From positions 1,426,001-1,490,000 of the forward strand of contig NZ_CP028561.1 in assembly GCF_002165255.2 (NCBI RefSeq): 64,000 nucleotides of DNA, read 5' to 3'. Below are positions 41,976 to 51,700 of the stretch, in pieces. Origin of the DNA: Acinetobacter sp. WCHA45. GTDB lineage: Bacteria > Pseudomonadota > Gammaproteobacteria > Pseudomonadales > Moraxellaceae. The position numbers and the translations under genes were made by a program. Position 1 is the first letter of the stretch, and every line of letters begins with the position of its first letter. The notes under the pieces are model-generated. The model saw nothing but the letters and a program-made list of their open reading frames with translations, was not told the DNA's origin and did not search any database.

Positions 41976-41986
41976 TTTTTAGATTC

Positions 41987-42001
41987 AAATAGCCTAAGTA
42001 A
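41987..42001 (+). repeat. AAATAGCCTAAGYAA motif, copy 3
   Basis: Copy AAATAGCCTAAGTAA, 12 bases past the ispD stop, in the gap before the DUF6438-like lipoprotein. Confidence 0.6.
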
Positions 42002-42090
42002 ATTTTATTTTATACTTTTACATCATTCTGAATGACAATAAAATGATGATTTGTTAGATTAAAAAAACATAATTTATAATGGATTAACAA

Positions 42091-42567
42091 ATGAAAAAAT
42101 TATTAATCTTAAGTCTTTTTACTTTTTCTTTAGTAGGATGTGCATCTACACCATCAGAAACTTCAAACACTGTACAGGAAACGATACGTTATTCATCAAG
42201 TCCTTGTTTTGGTGCTTGTCCAATTTATTCGGTAGAAATCTCACCTTCTGGAACAGTGAATTTCAATGGTAAGCAATATACTAAAGTGACGGGTACTCAG
42301 ACCTTAACAATAGATCCTTCGGTATATAAAAAATTACAACAGGAGTTGAAAACTTATCGTCCAGAAACAGGTACAAACGTTAAAACAACTGGCTGTCAGC
42401 AAACGGCAACTGATCAACCGAGTGCATATTTTGTTTGGATTAGACCAGATGGAACAACAACGAAATTAAGTCACTATACTGGTTGTATTTCACCAGCAAA
42501 TATAGAATTAAATAAACTGATTGATAAGCTTCCTAAATTGATTGGTATCGAAGATTTAGTACGCTAA
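42091..42567 (+). CDS. DUF6438-like lipoprotein
   Basis: A 158-residue lipoprotein with a clear signal peptide and lipobox (LVGC, Cys17). The first part of the mature protein has the DUF6438 hallmark SPCFGACPIYSVEISPSGTV, with two Cys likely to form a disulfide, and two further Cys lie downstream (TTGCQQT and YTGCIS). The domain function is unknown. It stands alone between ispD and a decayed region. Confidence 0.82.
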   Translation: MKKLLILSLFTFSLVGCASTPSETSNTVQETIRYSSSPCFGACPIYSVEISPSGTVNFNGKQYTKVTGTQTLTIDPSVYKKLQQELKTYRPETGTNVKTTGCQQTATDQPSAYFVWIRPDGTTTKLSHYTGCISPANIELNKLIDKLPKLIGIEDLVR

Positions 42568-43150
42568 TGTCCACGAGAGTCTAAAATAGATAAATTTGTT
42601 TCAAGTATAAGAATGAACCATGCGGAGGAGTCTTAAATGACAGCTTTTATAATAATGAAAATGAGTATGTAAGAAGAAGATTATCCTCCTAATCTTGCTG
42701 TAGAAGCATTCCGCAATGCGTTCAAGCAAGCCAGTCTTCGACTGTGATATTGTGAAAAATCATCTTTTATTGGAATAATCACTGAGAGCTGAAATTGGTA
42801 TCATTAAAAAATATATCAATATGTCCTTAAACCCAAGAAAAACAGGCTATTGTATATTTTAATGCGGCAAATTAGCTCTAGAATTCGAATGGTCTGGGAA
42901 AAGCAAAATTAAAGATTATTTGTTACTCTGGCATATCGAGGCATATTTTAATGCAGATTTCAGATCTAAATCTTCAAATGGTGAAAAAGCAGAATTACGC
43001 AAGTTAAATTATCTTGTAAATGATTTTCCTATTTGATTTGTTGGGAGGGTATTGGCTGAATTTGAATAGAAATTCTGTAACAATAAAGAGCTTTAATTAT
43101 TATACTTAATAATATAATATAAAAATATATAATGTTTTTGCGGATCAATT
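42568..43150. other. Decayed region with no intact gene
   Basis: No intact frame was found in these 583 bases. Short stretches look like old coding DNA: from about 42947 to 43036 the plus strand reads AYFNADFRSKSSNGE and LRKLNYLVNDFPI before a stop, with earlier frames broken by stops. I cannot name the ancestor. The last 60 bases are very AT-rich and probably hold the promoter of the sulfur operon. Confidence 0.4.
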
Positions 43151-43570
43151 ATGTCTAGCATTATTTCTGCTTTAATCGGTGGTGGAATTTTAGGGCTTGC
43201 AGTCGTTGGCTATTTATATGTGAATGGTCGCATTACGGGTATCAGTGGGTTACTGTCTCAATTATTACAACCCAAGCTATTTGTTCGAAGCTCAGCTATG
43301 TGGTTCTTATTGGGGCTACTCATCACACCATTTATTTATCAGATATTTATAACACCTGAGATTGTTATTAAATCATCTCCAATTGGATTGATTATTGCTG
43401 GTTTATTGGTTGGTTTTGGTACTCGTTTGGGTTCAGGTTGTACAAGTGGGCATGGGATCTGCGGGATCAGTCGCCTATCTATACGCTCCATGATTGCTAC
43501 AGTTACATTCATGTTAGCTGGAATAATAACTGTATATGTTATTCGTCATATCTTTGGAGTTGCGCTATGA
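43151..43570 (+). CDS. YeeE/YedE-family sulfur transporter subunit
   Basis: A 139-residue inner-membrane protein with four hydrophobic segments. The conserved motif [12 protein letters not shown] carries Cys residues known in YeeE/TsuA-type thiosulfate/sulfur permeases. It is half the size of the full YeeE, and the second half is encoded by the next gene, whose ATG overlaps its stop (ATGA). The pair resembles PmpA/PmpB. The persulfide dioxygenase after them suggests handling of reduced sulfur. Confidence 0.82.
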   Translation: MSSIISALIGGGILGLAVVGYLYVNGRITGISGLLSQLLQPKLFVRSSAMWFLLGLLITPFIYQIFITPEIVIKSSPIGLIIAGLLVGFGTRLGSGCTSGHGICGISRLSIRSMIATVTFMLAGIITVYVIRHIFGVAL

Positions 43571-43977
43571 AGAATGTACTTGCTTTTGTATTTGGTAGCT
43601 TGTTTGCGCTAGGCTTGCTGGTTTCAGGAATGTCTAATCCTGAAAAAGTTTTAGGTTTTCTTGATATTTTTGGAAAATGGGATATCAGTTTGATGTTCGT
43701 GATGATAGGTGCAATCATTGTGGCGATTCTTCCATTTCAAAAAGCGATTCGAAATCCGAAAACGATTTTTGGTGAAGAAATATCATTACCAATCAGTACC
43801 CAAATTGATAAAAAATTAATAGTTGGGTCGAGTCTTTTTGGAGTTGGTTGGGGCATTGCCGGAATCTGTCCCGCACCTGCAATTACATTGATTGGATTGG
43901 GTTATTCTCAAGTATGGTATTTTATTATCGCGATGGTGTTCGGTATGTCTGTACATCGTTTATGGTCCGAACGATAG
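43567..43977 (+). CDS. DUF6691/YeeE-family membrane protein (second half of the sulfur transporter)
   Basis: A 136-residue inner-membrane protein paired with the preceding gene. It opens [25 protein letters not shown], a family motif, and has [15 protein letters not shown] near the end with the conserved Cys. The ATG at 43567 overlaps the upstream stop. Together the two proteins should make a complete YeeE-like channel. 11 bases separate it from the downstream metallo-hydrolase. Confidence 0.82.
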   Translation: MKNVLAFVFGSLFALGLLVSGMSNPEKVLGFLDIFGKWDISLMFVMIGAIIVAILPFQKAIRNPKTIFGEEISLPISTQIDKKLIVGSSLFGVGWGIAGICPAPAITLIGLGYSQVWYFIIAMVFGMSVHRLWSER

Positions 43978-43988
43978 GAGACAAACTT

Positions 43989-44858
43989 ATGCAACCTCAA
44001 GTCAAGGCATTCTTTGATCAGGATACCAATATATTCAGCTATGTGGTTACTGACCCAGGTACAAAGGTTTGTGCAATCATTGACAGTGTATTGAATTATG
44101 ATGCGGCATCTGCTTCAATATCAACTCAGGGTGCAGATGAAATTCTTCAATACATTGAAGAAAACCAGCTCAAGGTGGAGTGGATTTTAGAAACTCATGT
44201 CCATGCAGATCATCTAACTGCCTCACAATATTTAAAAAGCAGGGTAGGTGGCAAAATTGCCATGAGTGAAAAGATTGCAATTGTGCAGGAAATTTTTAGT
44301 GCAATCTATCATATTGATCTTAAATATTTTAATACCCATCAAACTTTTGATTACCTGTTTAAGGATCACCAACATTTTAAGATTGGTGAGATGGATGCCT
44401 ACAATATTCCAACTCCAGGCCATACGCCAGCTTGTCTGAGTTATGTGATTGGTGATGCTGTTTTTGTCGGTGATACATTGTTTATGCCTGATTATGGGAC
44501 AGCGCGTTGTGACTTTCCAAAGGGTAGTGCGGAAATTTTATATGACTCTGTGCAGCAGCTTTATAAGTTACCTGAACAGACTCGCGTTTTTCTTTGCCAT
44601 GACTATAAGCCTGATGGAAGAACTGAGTTTGTGTATGAAACCAGTATTCAAGCACAAAAGCAGGGCAATATTCATTTAAATGCCACAACCACCAAGCAGG
44701 ATTTTGTGCGGATGCGTCAGGTGCGTGATGCAAAATTAACAATGCCAAAACTAATTCTACCGTCTATTCAAATCAATATGGATGCAGGACGTTTTCCTGA
44801 ACCAGAATCGAATGGAATACGTTATCTGAAATTACCGCTAAATTATTTCAAATCCTAG
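43989..44858 (+). CDS. MBL-fold hydrolase, probable persulfide dioxygenase (Blh/ETHE1-like)
   Basis: A 289-residue metallo-beta-lactamase-fold enzyme. The metal motif is ETHVHADHLTASQYLK, with GHTPACLSY and DTLFMPDYGTARCDFPKG downstream, the ETHE1/Blh pattern; this family oxidises persulfides to sulfite with an iron centre. The ATG at 43989 has AGGAG 9 bases upstream. Context with the YeeE-like pair supports sulfide detoxification. The BigR-type repressor that often accompanies this operon is not present upstream. Confidence 0.85.
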   Translation: MQPQVKAFFDQDTNIFSYVVTDPGTKVCAIIDSVLNYDAASASISTQGADEILQYIEENQLKVEWILETHVHADHLTASQYLKSRVGGKIAMSEKIAIVQEIFSAIYHIDLKYFNTHQTFDYLFKDHQHFKIGEMDAYNIPTPGHTPACLSYVIGDAVFVGDTLFMPDYGTARCDFPKGSAEILYDSVQQLYKLPEQTRVFLCHDYKPDGRTEFVYETSIQAQKQGNIHLNATTTKQDFVRMRQVRDAKLTMPKLILPSIQINMDAGRFPEPESNGIRYLKLPLNYFKS

Positions 44859-45015
44859 ACTTATCTTAGGAAACCTTGTTTTTGGTAATAAGGATTCTTT
44901 TCGCTTAACTATATAAATAGCCTAAGTAATTTTAAAAATTTAGAGAATAAAACTATCTCATAAATTTAAATCAATTATTAAATATCAATGTCTTATTTAT
45001 TAGCAATGAAGAAAT
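44859..45015. other. Region downstream of the sulfur operon
   Basis: No gene seen. The fourth copy of the recurring motif lies at 44915-44929. Confidence 0.5.
44915..44929 (+). repeat. AAATAGCCTAAGYAA motif, copy 4
   Basis: Copy AAATAGCCTAAGTAA, 56 bases past the end of the persulfide dioxygenase gene and away from any visible promoter. Confidence 0.6.
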
Positions 45016-45047
45016 AAAAACAGCGCATCCATTAATGCGCTGTTTTT
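45016..45047. terminator. Strong bidirectional terminator
   Basis: A perfect 12-bp stem (AAAACAGCGCAT / ATGCGCTGTTTT) with a 6-base loop. On the minus strand it would end the transcript of the gene fragment at 45073-45177, and on the plus strand the sulfur operon. Confidence 0.85.
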
Positions 45048-45072
45048 AAAATTGAATTTGAAAATTAACTAG

Positions 45073-45177
45073 TCAAAACTTCTTTATTCTAGCCATAACA
45101 ATTGCTAAGGCAATTGGCAAGGACAGTGTGATCAATCCAGAATCCCCATAACCGTTTATTCCTTTGATATGTTTTTG
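45073..45177 (-). pseudogene. C-terminal fragment of an unknown membrane protein
   Basis: On the minus strand, 34 codons read GINGYGDSGLITLSLPIALA and a short basic end before TGA, with a terminator directly downstream. It looks like the last transmembrane segment and tail of a deleted gene. No start or upstream domain is found and I cannot name the family. Confidence 0.35.
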
Positions 45178-45503
45178 TCAAAATTTTTAGAAAGCGTTCT
45201 ACTGTAACAATTCATCCCAGAAAAAGTTATCATAATTTTCTCTAATAAAAATATCCCTACTTAAACAATAACTTAAAAACAGGATTTAATGTTTAGACAA
45301 TGGTAAAGTGTGGGTAAGTGGTTCGTGGGGAAATCGTGACAACTCAAGCAATTTGACAAGAATTTAATTTCTTATTTTGAAGTGGGGCGAATTTGATACA
45401 GATATGATAATCAACACTAAGAATAGAAAGGTGATGTTTATCGTGGTAATTTGCATCCTGAGCTGCTTAAATTATTAGTGAACAGGTATTTTTTAGCGGC
45501 ACG
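45178..45503. other. Intergenic, no feature recognised
   Basis: I see no gene, clear hairpin or repeat in this stretch before the UDG-like gene. Confidence 0.4.
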
Positions 45504-46088
45504 ATGATAGAAATAGAAACACATCCACTCACTCCATTTTTGCCTGGCAATGCAAAACTGCTGATGCTGGGGAGTTTTCCACCACCTCAGAATCGGTGGA
45601 AGATGAACTTCTACTATCCAAACTATCAAAACGATATGTGGAGAATATTTGGTCTGATTTTTTTCAGTGATAAAAACCACTTTTTAGATTTACCTAATAA
45701 AAATTTTAAGGAAAGTCAAATCCGTGAGTTTTTGTCTCAAGCTGGAATTGGGATATTTGATACGGCCTATCAAATTAAACGCTTGCAGGGCAATGCCTCA
45801 GACAAGTTCCTGGAAATTGTGACTCCAACCGATTTGTCAGCTTTGCTTGAGCAAATTCCGATGTGCCATACCATTATGACAACGGGAGACAAGGCCACAG
45901 ATACGCTGATGCAGTATTTTCCAGATCAGCCAGTCAAGCCCATGATCGGTCAATCGGTACAGGTGAATTATGACAATCGTGAGCTAAACTTATATCGCTT
46001 GCCTTCATCATCACGGGCCTATCCATTGGCGCTCGAAAAAAAAGCCGATGTTTACAAACAGTTCTTTCAACAAATAGGTTTGGTTTAA
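45504..46088 (+). CDS. Uracil-DNA glycosylase superfamily protein
   Basis: A 194-residue protein with UDG-fold features: the first motif LLMLGSFPPPQNRWKMNFYY (in place of GxDPGxxxx) and the late loop LPSSSRAYPLALEKKA. It resembles the MUG-like or unclassified UDG-family proteins often annotated simply as uracil-DNA glycosylase family. Activity and base specificity cannot be inferred, since the first motif lacks the usual Asp. It may have arrived by transfer, because it sits between decayed DNA and transposase remnants. Confidence 0.68.
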   Translation: MIEIETHPLTPFLPGNAKLLMLGSFPPPQNRWKMNFYYPNYQNDMWRIFGLIFFSDKNHFLDLPNKNFKESQIREFLSQAGIGIFDTAYQIKRLQGNASDKFLEIVTPTDLSALLEQIPMCHTIMTTGDKATDTLMQYFPDQPVKPMIGQSVQVNYDNRELNLYRLPSSSRAYPLALEKKADVYKQFFQQIGLV

Positions 46089-46122
46089 TTATAAAAGCAG
46101 GGGAAATGAATGAATGATGTCG

Positions 46123-46413
46123 CCAATCTAGGATTTTCGCCTGATAGTCTGAGATCAATGTATCGGGCCGACCTGAGCGATGACTATCTTTAATCGATCC
46201 AAACTCATACAATTTCCAACGTCGGCGTTGTAGCCTTATGGTTTTTGGGATACGTTCTTGTAGAATGGCAACTTCCGCAACACTTTTACCTTCGGAAAGC
46301 TAGAGAATAGTTGGGGCACGTTGTCTTTCACGCCAATGTTTTGCATGTTTGGACAGAAAAATGAGTCGTTCTCGCTGTTCTAAACTGAGTGGTACAGAAA
46401 CAATTCGAGGCAT
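46123..46413 (-). pseudogene. N-terminal fragment of an IS630-family transposase
   Basis: From an ATG at 46413 the minus strand reads MPRIVSVPLSLEQRERL, then LSEGKSVAEVAILQERIPKT and RRRWKLYEFGSIKDSHRSG, the helix-turn-helix and linker of IS630 transposases. An in-frame TAG interrupts it at about residue 37, and the DDE catalytic domain is missing. The similarity ends near 46123, so it is a truncated and mutated copy. Confidence 0.75.
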
Positions 46414-46461
46414 GTGTGAACATCTGTTAACTAAAAAAACCTTTTCGCATGATTAGTTGTT

Positions 46462-46716
46462 TTGTCAACTTATCACCGAGTGATTAAACAGGTTTGTCAT
46501 ATTGAAAAGTTTCAAGTAAGACGATCTAAACTGATTTTGAATCATATTTTTTCAGCTTTGATGGCCTACGTCGAGATACAAAAGAATCAGTTTGAGCGGA
46601 TCTTTGAAAATGTATATCGTTGGCAGAAGAAATTATTTAGACCAATCATCAAAGACTTCATTGATGACTTTATTCTCGATAAAAATCATCTGTTACAACA
46701 GAGAATCTATAAATAA
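46462..46716 (+). pseudogene. Probable C-terminal remnant of another transposase
   Basis: An 84-codon frame contains VRRSKLILNHIFSALMAYVE and FERIFENVYRWQKKLFRPII, resembling the end of a DDE transposase catalytic domain (conserved helix near the last acidic residue). It lacks any upstream part and starts close to the IS630 fragment. The family is not certain. Confidence 0.45.
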
Positions 46717-46894
46717 TACTGCGTAAGTCCTATTAAATATGAATTTGAGCAACTTTTGATAAACAAAAATGCTATTTGCTAAATCATGGAGCATTTGCAT
46801 TAAAACAAAGCCTTTTAAGCACCAAGATGAAAATTAGAAAAAATAGTATATCTATAAAATAATATAAACATCTGATTTATATGTTTAAAATAAA

Positions 46895-46911
46895 TTGGCA
46901 TGGATTCTGCA
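46895..46911 (+). promoter_or_regulatory. Sigma-54 promoter of the urea degradation operon
   Basis: TTGGCATGGATTCTGCA matches the RpoN consensus TTGGCACG-N4-TTGCW at 13 of the 15 fixed positions, differing at positions 7 and 13. The GG and GC pairs are separated by exactly 10 bases, as required. Transcription would start near 46922, 30 bases before the atzF start. A single NtrC-like half-site (GCACCA) lies at 46819-46824. Confidence 0.62.
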
Positions 46912-46925
46912 TTTTAAAATTCAAA

Positions 46926-46937
46926 CTTGTATACAAG
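46926..46937. promoter_or_regulatory. GntR-type operator at the start of the urea operon
   Basis: CTTGTATACAAG is a perfect 12-bp palindrome containing the TTGTATACAA core typical of FCD-subfamily GntR operators. It lies just after the expected transcription start and 14 bases before the atzF ATG, and the third gene of the operon encodes such a regulator. Confidence 0.65.
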
Positions 46938-46951
46938 ATGGGATTCATAAA

Positions 46952-48778
46952 ATGCATGAAATAAAAACTTTAGGTTGGACAATTTCAGAGTGGCAAACAG
47001 CTTATTCGAAAAATGAGATCCGACTCAATACTTTAAAAGATTTAGTTGCATTAATTGATCCTCAAGATAATGCATGGATTTCAATTGCGACGTTAGAACA
47101 GATTGAACAGCAAATTCAAGTTCTCAATGAATTAAGCAAAGAAGCTGAAAGTTTAGAAAAACAATTTCCACTCTACGGCGTTCCGTTTGCAGTGAAAGAT
47201 AATATTGATGTTGCAGGGTTTGTAACTACCGCAGCTTGTAAAGCTTTAACTACTGTTGCAGCAGAAGATGCTGAAACAGTACGTCTGTTAAAACAAGCGG
47301 GAGCGATTGTCATTGGTAAAACTAATCTTGATCAGTTTGCAACGGGTTTGGTGGGAACGCGTTCACCTTTTGGTGCAGTACCAAACAGTTTTAAACCTGA
47401 ATATGTCAGTGGTGGCTCAAGTTCTGGTTCAGCAAGTGTGGTTGCTCGTGGATTTGTCCCATTTGCATTAGGCACTGATACCGCAGGTTCTGGTCGAGTG
47501 CCAGCGGCATTTAATAATATTGTTGGGCTAAAACCAACCAAAGGGCGGTTTTCAAATCGTGGTTTATTGCCTGCTTGTAAAAGTCTAGATTGTATTTCGA
47601 TCTTTGCCTTAACCGTTGTAGATGCAGACTTGGTTGCAAATGTTTTAGAAGCATATGATCCATTGGACAGCTATTCACGTAAGCATCCAAAGAATGTTCC
47701 AGCACATTTCTCTAGCAAATTAAAATTTGCCATTCCAGAAAAACTAAATTTCTTTGGGGATGAGCAATCAGAAAAAGCATTTCAGCATACTGTCCAACTC
47801 CTTGAATCATTAAATGCTGAAATCACTAAAATTGATTTTGCAGATTTTGAGCAATTGGCGGTGCAACTATATCAAGGTTCATGGGTGGCAGAGCGTACCG
47901 CAGCCGTTGAATATTTACTGAAAACCAATCCTGATGCATTTGATCCAACGGTATTAGAAATTATTAAAAACGGCGAAAAATATTCAGCGGTGGATGCCTA
48001 CAATGCAGAATATTTAAAACAAGATTTAGCTCGTAAAATCCAACAAAGATTAGCTGATTTTGATGCCTTAATTGTTCCAACCGCACCTACAATTTATTCC
48101 ATTGAGCAGCTTCAACAAAATCCGATTGAATATAACGCTCATTTAGGAACCTACACTAACTTTACCAACTTGGCAGATTTGAGTGCTTTAGCTTTACCAG
48201 CAGGATTTAGGGCTGACCATTTACCATTTGGGATCACTCTAATTGCACCTGCTTGGCATGATGAGGCATTGGTTCATTTTGGTAAAGCTTGGCAAAACTA
48301 TCTTGCACTGAAATTAGGGGCATTGGATAAAGCTCTGCCTTTAAGTTCTGCTACGCCTATTTCGCAACATCATATTCGTGTTGCAGTCGTTGGTGCTCAT
48401 CTAACAGGTATGCCATTAAATTTCCAATTAACCACACGTGATGCTGTGCATATTGAAACCACAACAACTTCTAAAAACTATGCGCTTTATGCTTTGAATG
48501 GAACAGTTCCGCCGAAACCTGGCTTAGCACGTCAGCAAGATGGACAAAGCATTATTGTTGAATTGTGGGATGTTCCTACTGCTCGATTTGGTGAATTTGT
48601 GGCAGAGATTCCAACACCTTTAGGGATGGGCAATGTCGAATTAGAAGATGGGCGCTGGGTGAAAGGTTTTATCTGTGAGCCTTATGGCATAAATGATGCA
48701 GAGAATATTAGTCATTTTGGTGGATGGAGAGCTTATATCCAGCATCGTAACAGCCAAGCAGCAAACACAGCGAATTAA
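46952..48778 (+). CDS. atzF: Allophanate hydrolase
   Basis: Splits allophanate into ammonia and carbon dioxide, the second step of ATP-dependent urea breakdown. The 608-residue protein has the amidase-signature domain (30-470): the Lys of FAVKDNIDVAG, the GGSSSGSASVVA loop and the cis-Ser in FALGTDTAGSGRVPAAFNN. A C-terminal domain (480-600) is specific for allophanate hydrolases (AtzF type). The ATG at 46952 has GGGA about 9 bases upstream; the frame is open earlier but would run through the promoter. The next gene, urea carboxylase, begins 16 bases after its stop. Confidence 0.93.
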   Translation: MHEIKTLGWTISEWQTAYSKNEIRLNTLKDLVALIDPQDNAWISIATLEQIEQQIQVLNELSKEAESLEKQFPLYGVPFAVKDNIDVAGFVTTAACKALTTVAAEDAETVRLLKQAGAIVIGKTNLDQFATGLVGTRSPFGAVPNSFKPEYVSGGSSSGSASVVARGFVPFALGTDTAGSGRVPAAFNNIVGLKPTKGRFSNRGLLPACKSLDCISIFALTVVDADLVANVLEAYDPLDSYSRKHPKNVPAHFSSKLKFAIPEKLNFFGDEQSEKAFQHTVQLLESLNAEITKIDFADFEQLAVQLYQGSWVAERTAAVEYLLKTNPDAFDPTVLEIIKNGEKYSAVDAYNAEYLKQDLARKIQQRLADFDALIVPTAPTIYSIEQLQQNPIEYNAHLGTYTNFTNLADLSALALPAGFRADHLPFGITLIAPAWHDEALVHFGKAWQNYLALKLGALDKALPLSSATPISQHHIRVAVVGAHLTGMPLNFQLTTRDAVHIETTTTSKNYALYALNGTVPPKPGLARQQDGQSIIVELWDVPTARFGEFVAEIPTPLGMGNVELEDGRWVKGFICEPYGINDAENISHFGGWRAYIQHRNSQAANTAN

Positions 48779-48794
48779 TTGGGAGGAAATCATC

Positions 48795-51700
48795 ATGTTT
48801 AAAACTGTACTTATTGCAAACCGTGGTGAAATTGCTGTTCGAGCGATTCGCACACTTAAAAAATTAGGTATAACCAGTGTTGCTGTGTATTCGGATAGTG
48901 ATCGTTATGCGCAACATGTCGAAGATGCTGATATTGCGATTGGATTAGATGGTTTAAAACCAGCCGATACTTATTTGAGTATTGAAAAATTAATTCAGGC
49001 AGCTAAACAAACTGGCGCAGAAGCAATCTTTCCAGGTTATGGCTTTCTTTCTGAAAGTGCAGATTTTGCTCGTGCTTGCGAAGAAAATAATATTGCTTTC
49101 ATGGGACCAACGGCTGAGCAAATTCTAGAATTTGGTCTAAAGCATCGTGCTCGTGAATTAGCTGCTGCTGCCAATGTACCAATGACACCAGGAACTGGAT
49201 TGTTGGATAGTTTAGATGAAGCACTGACTGCCGCAGATCGTATTGGCTATCCAATTATGTTGAAAAGTACTGCTGGCGGTGGTGGTATTGGTTTGACTCG
49301 TTGTGATACGCCACAAGCCTTGACCGATGCTTATGAAAGTGTAAAACGTTTGGGCGAGCAGTTTTTTAAGGATGCAGGCGTATTTATTGAATGCTTTATT
49401 GATAAAGCTCGTCATGTTGAAGTACAAATCTTTGGGGATGGAAAAGGGCAAGTCGTTGCATTTGGTGAGCGTGATTGCTCTTTGCAACGTCGTAATCAAA
49501 AAGTGGTCGAGGAAACTCCAGCGGCAAACTTACCTGAGGCGACACGTAAAAAACTGCATCAAGCAGCGGTAGAATTGGGTAAATCTGTTAATTATCGTAG
49601 TGCAGGAACAGTAGAGTTTATTTACGATGCCAATCGAGATGAGTTTTATTTTCTAGAAGTGAATACACGCTTACAGGTTGAGCATCCAGTCACTGAGATG
49701 GTTACGGGTCTAGACTTAATTGAATGCATGCTCAAAGTTGCTGCTGGTGATGAACTTGATTGGGCATATCTCAACAATATTCAGCCTAAAGGCGCGGCGA
49801 TTGAGGTTCGTGTTTATGCTGAAGATCCTGTTAAAAATTTCCAGCCTAGTCCCGGTGTACTGACAGAGGTTGCCTTTCCTGAAGGTACACGTGTTGATAC
49901 TTGGGTCAAAACAGGCACAGAGATTTCCCAATACTTCGACCCAATGATTGCCAAGATTATTGTGCATGCTGACGATCGTGCTAGTGCTATTGAAAAATTA
50001 AAGCATGTATTGGCTGAAACTCGATTGAATGGCATCAGCACAAACTTAGATTACGCACGTGCCATCGTTTCAGATCAGCGTTTTGAATCTATGCAAATTT
50101 GGACAAGAATGTTGGATGATTTCAATTACACGCCAAACGTGATTGAAGTGGTTCAAGCTGGGACTTTAAGTTCAATTCAAGATTATCCGGGTCGTACAGG
50201 CTATTGGGATATTGGTGTTCCGCCATCAGGTCCCATGGATGACTATGCATTTCAGCTTGCTAATCGTATTGTTGGAAATGATGCTAAAGCTGCCGGCTTT
50301 GAGTTTACCTTAGTTGGACCAACATTAAAGTTTCACACAAATACGATTATTGCTTTGGCGGGAGCAAGCTGTACTGCGTTGTTAGATGATCAGGAAATTG
50401 ATTTTTGGAAGCCTGTAGAAGTTAAAGCAGGACAAATTCTAAAAATCGGTCAAGTAGAATCAGGTTGCCGTACATATTTAGCGGTTCGAAATGGTTTGGA
50501 TGTCCCTGTATATTTAGGCAGTCGTTCTACTTTTGCGCTTGGTAATTTTGGTGGTCATGCAGGTCGTACCTTACGTGTCGGCGACATGATTAAAATGGTT
50601 GATCCAGCATTTGCTGGTGCAGAATTGCCACTTGCACATGACGAACCTCAAGCGTTGTCGGCTGAATTGATTCCTGAATATAGTAATGAATGGGAAATTG
50701 CGGTGTTATATGGCCCGCACGGCGCACCGGATTTCTTTAAACCAGAATATGTGGAAGAGTTTTTTGCATCAGAGTGGACAGTTCACTTTAACTCAAATCG
50801 TTTAGGTGTGCGTTTATCAGGACCAACGCCAAGCTGGGCACGAGAAAATGGTGGTGAAGCAGGTTTACATCCATCAAATGTCCATGACTGTGAATATGCG
50901 ATCGGTGCAATTAACTTCACAGGCGATTTCCCTGTGATTCTGGCAAAAGATGGTCCAAGTTTAGGCGGTTTCGTTTGTCCTGTGACGATTGCCAAAGCAG
51001 AGCTTTGGAAAGTGGGGCAACTTAAAGCCGATGATAAAATTCGTTTTTATCCGATTAGCGTTGAACAAGCCAATGAACTTGAACGTCAGCAAATTGAAAA
51101 TATCCAAAACTTTGCGGAAGCAAGCAAAGTTGTAGAAACAATTGAGCCAATTCAAGAGGTTGTCAGTACGATTTTGGCACAACGAGAACCAACTGAATTG
51201 TCGCCAAAAACAGTGTATCGCCAAGCAGGTGATAGTTATATTCTCTTAGAATACGGCGAAAATGTTTTAGATTTGGCTTTGCGCTTACGGGTGCATCAAC
51301 TGATTCAAATGATCCGTGATGCAAAAATTGCAGGCGTATTGGAACTGTCACCGGGTGTTCGTTCACTACAGATTAAATACGATGGCTTAGTAATTCCACA
51401 ATCACAATTGATTGCTCAATTACTTCAACTCGAAGAAGAGATGGGCGATTTGAGCCAATTAAAAATCCCATCTCGTATCGTACATTTGCCGATGGCATTT
51501 GAAGACAGTGCGACTTTAGGAGCTGTAGAACGCTATCAAGAAAGTGTTTGCTCTAAAGCACCGTGGTTGCCAAATAATGTTGATTTTATCCAACGCATTA
51601 ATGGCTTGGCAGATCGGAATGAAGTCAAAGATATTATTTTTGATGCGAACTATTTAATTCTTGGCTTGGGTGATGTGTATTTAACTGCACCATGTGCTGT

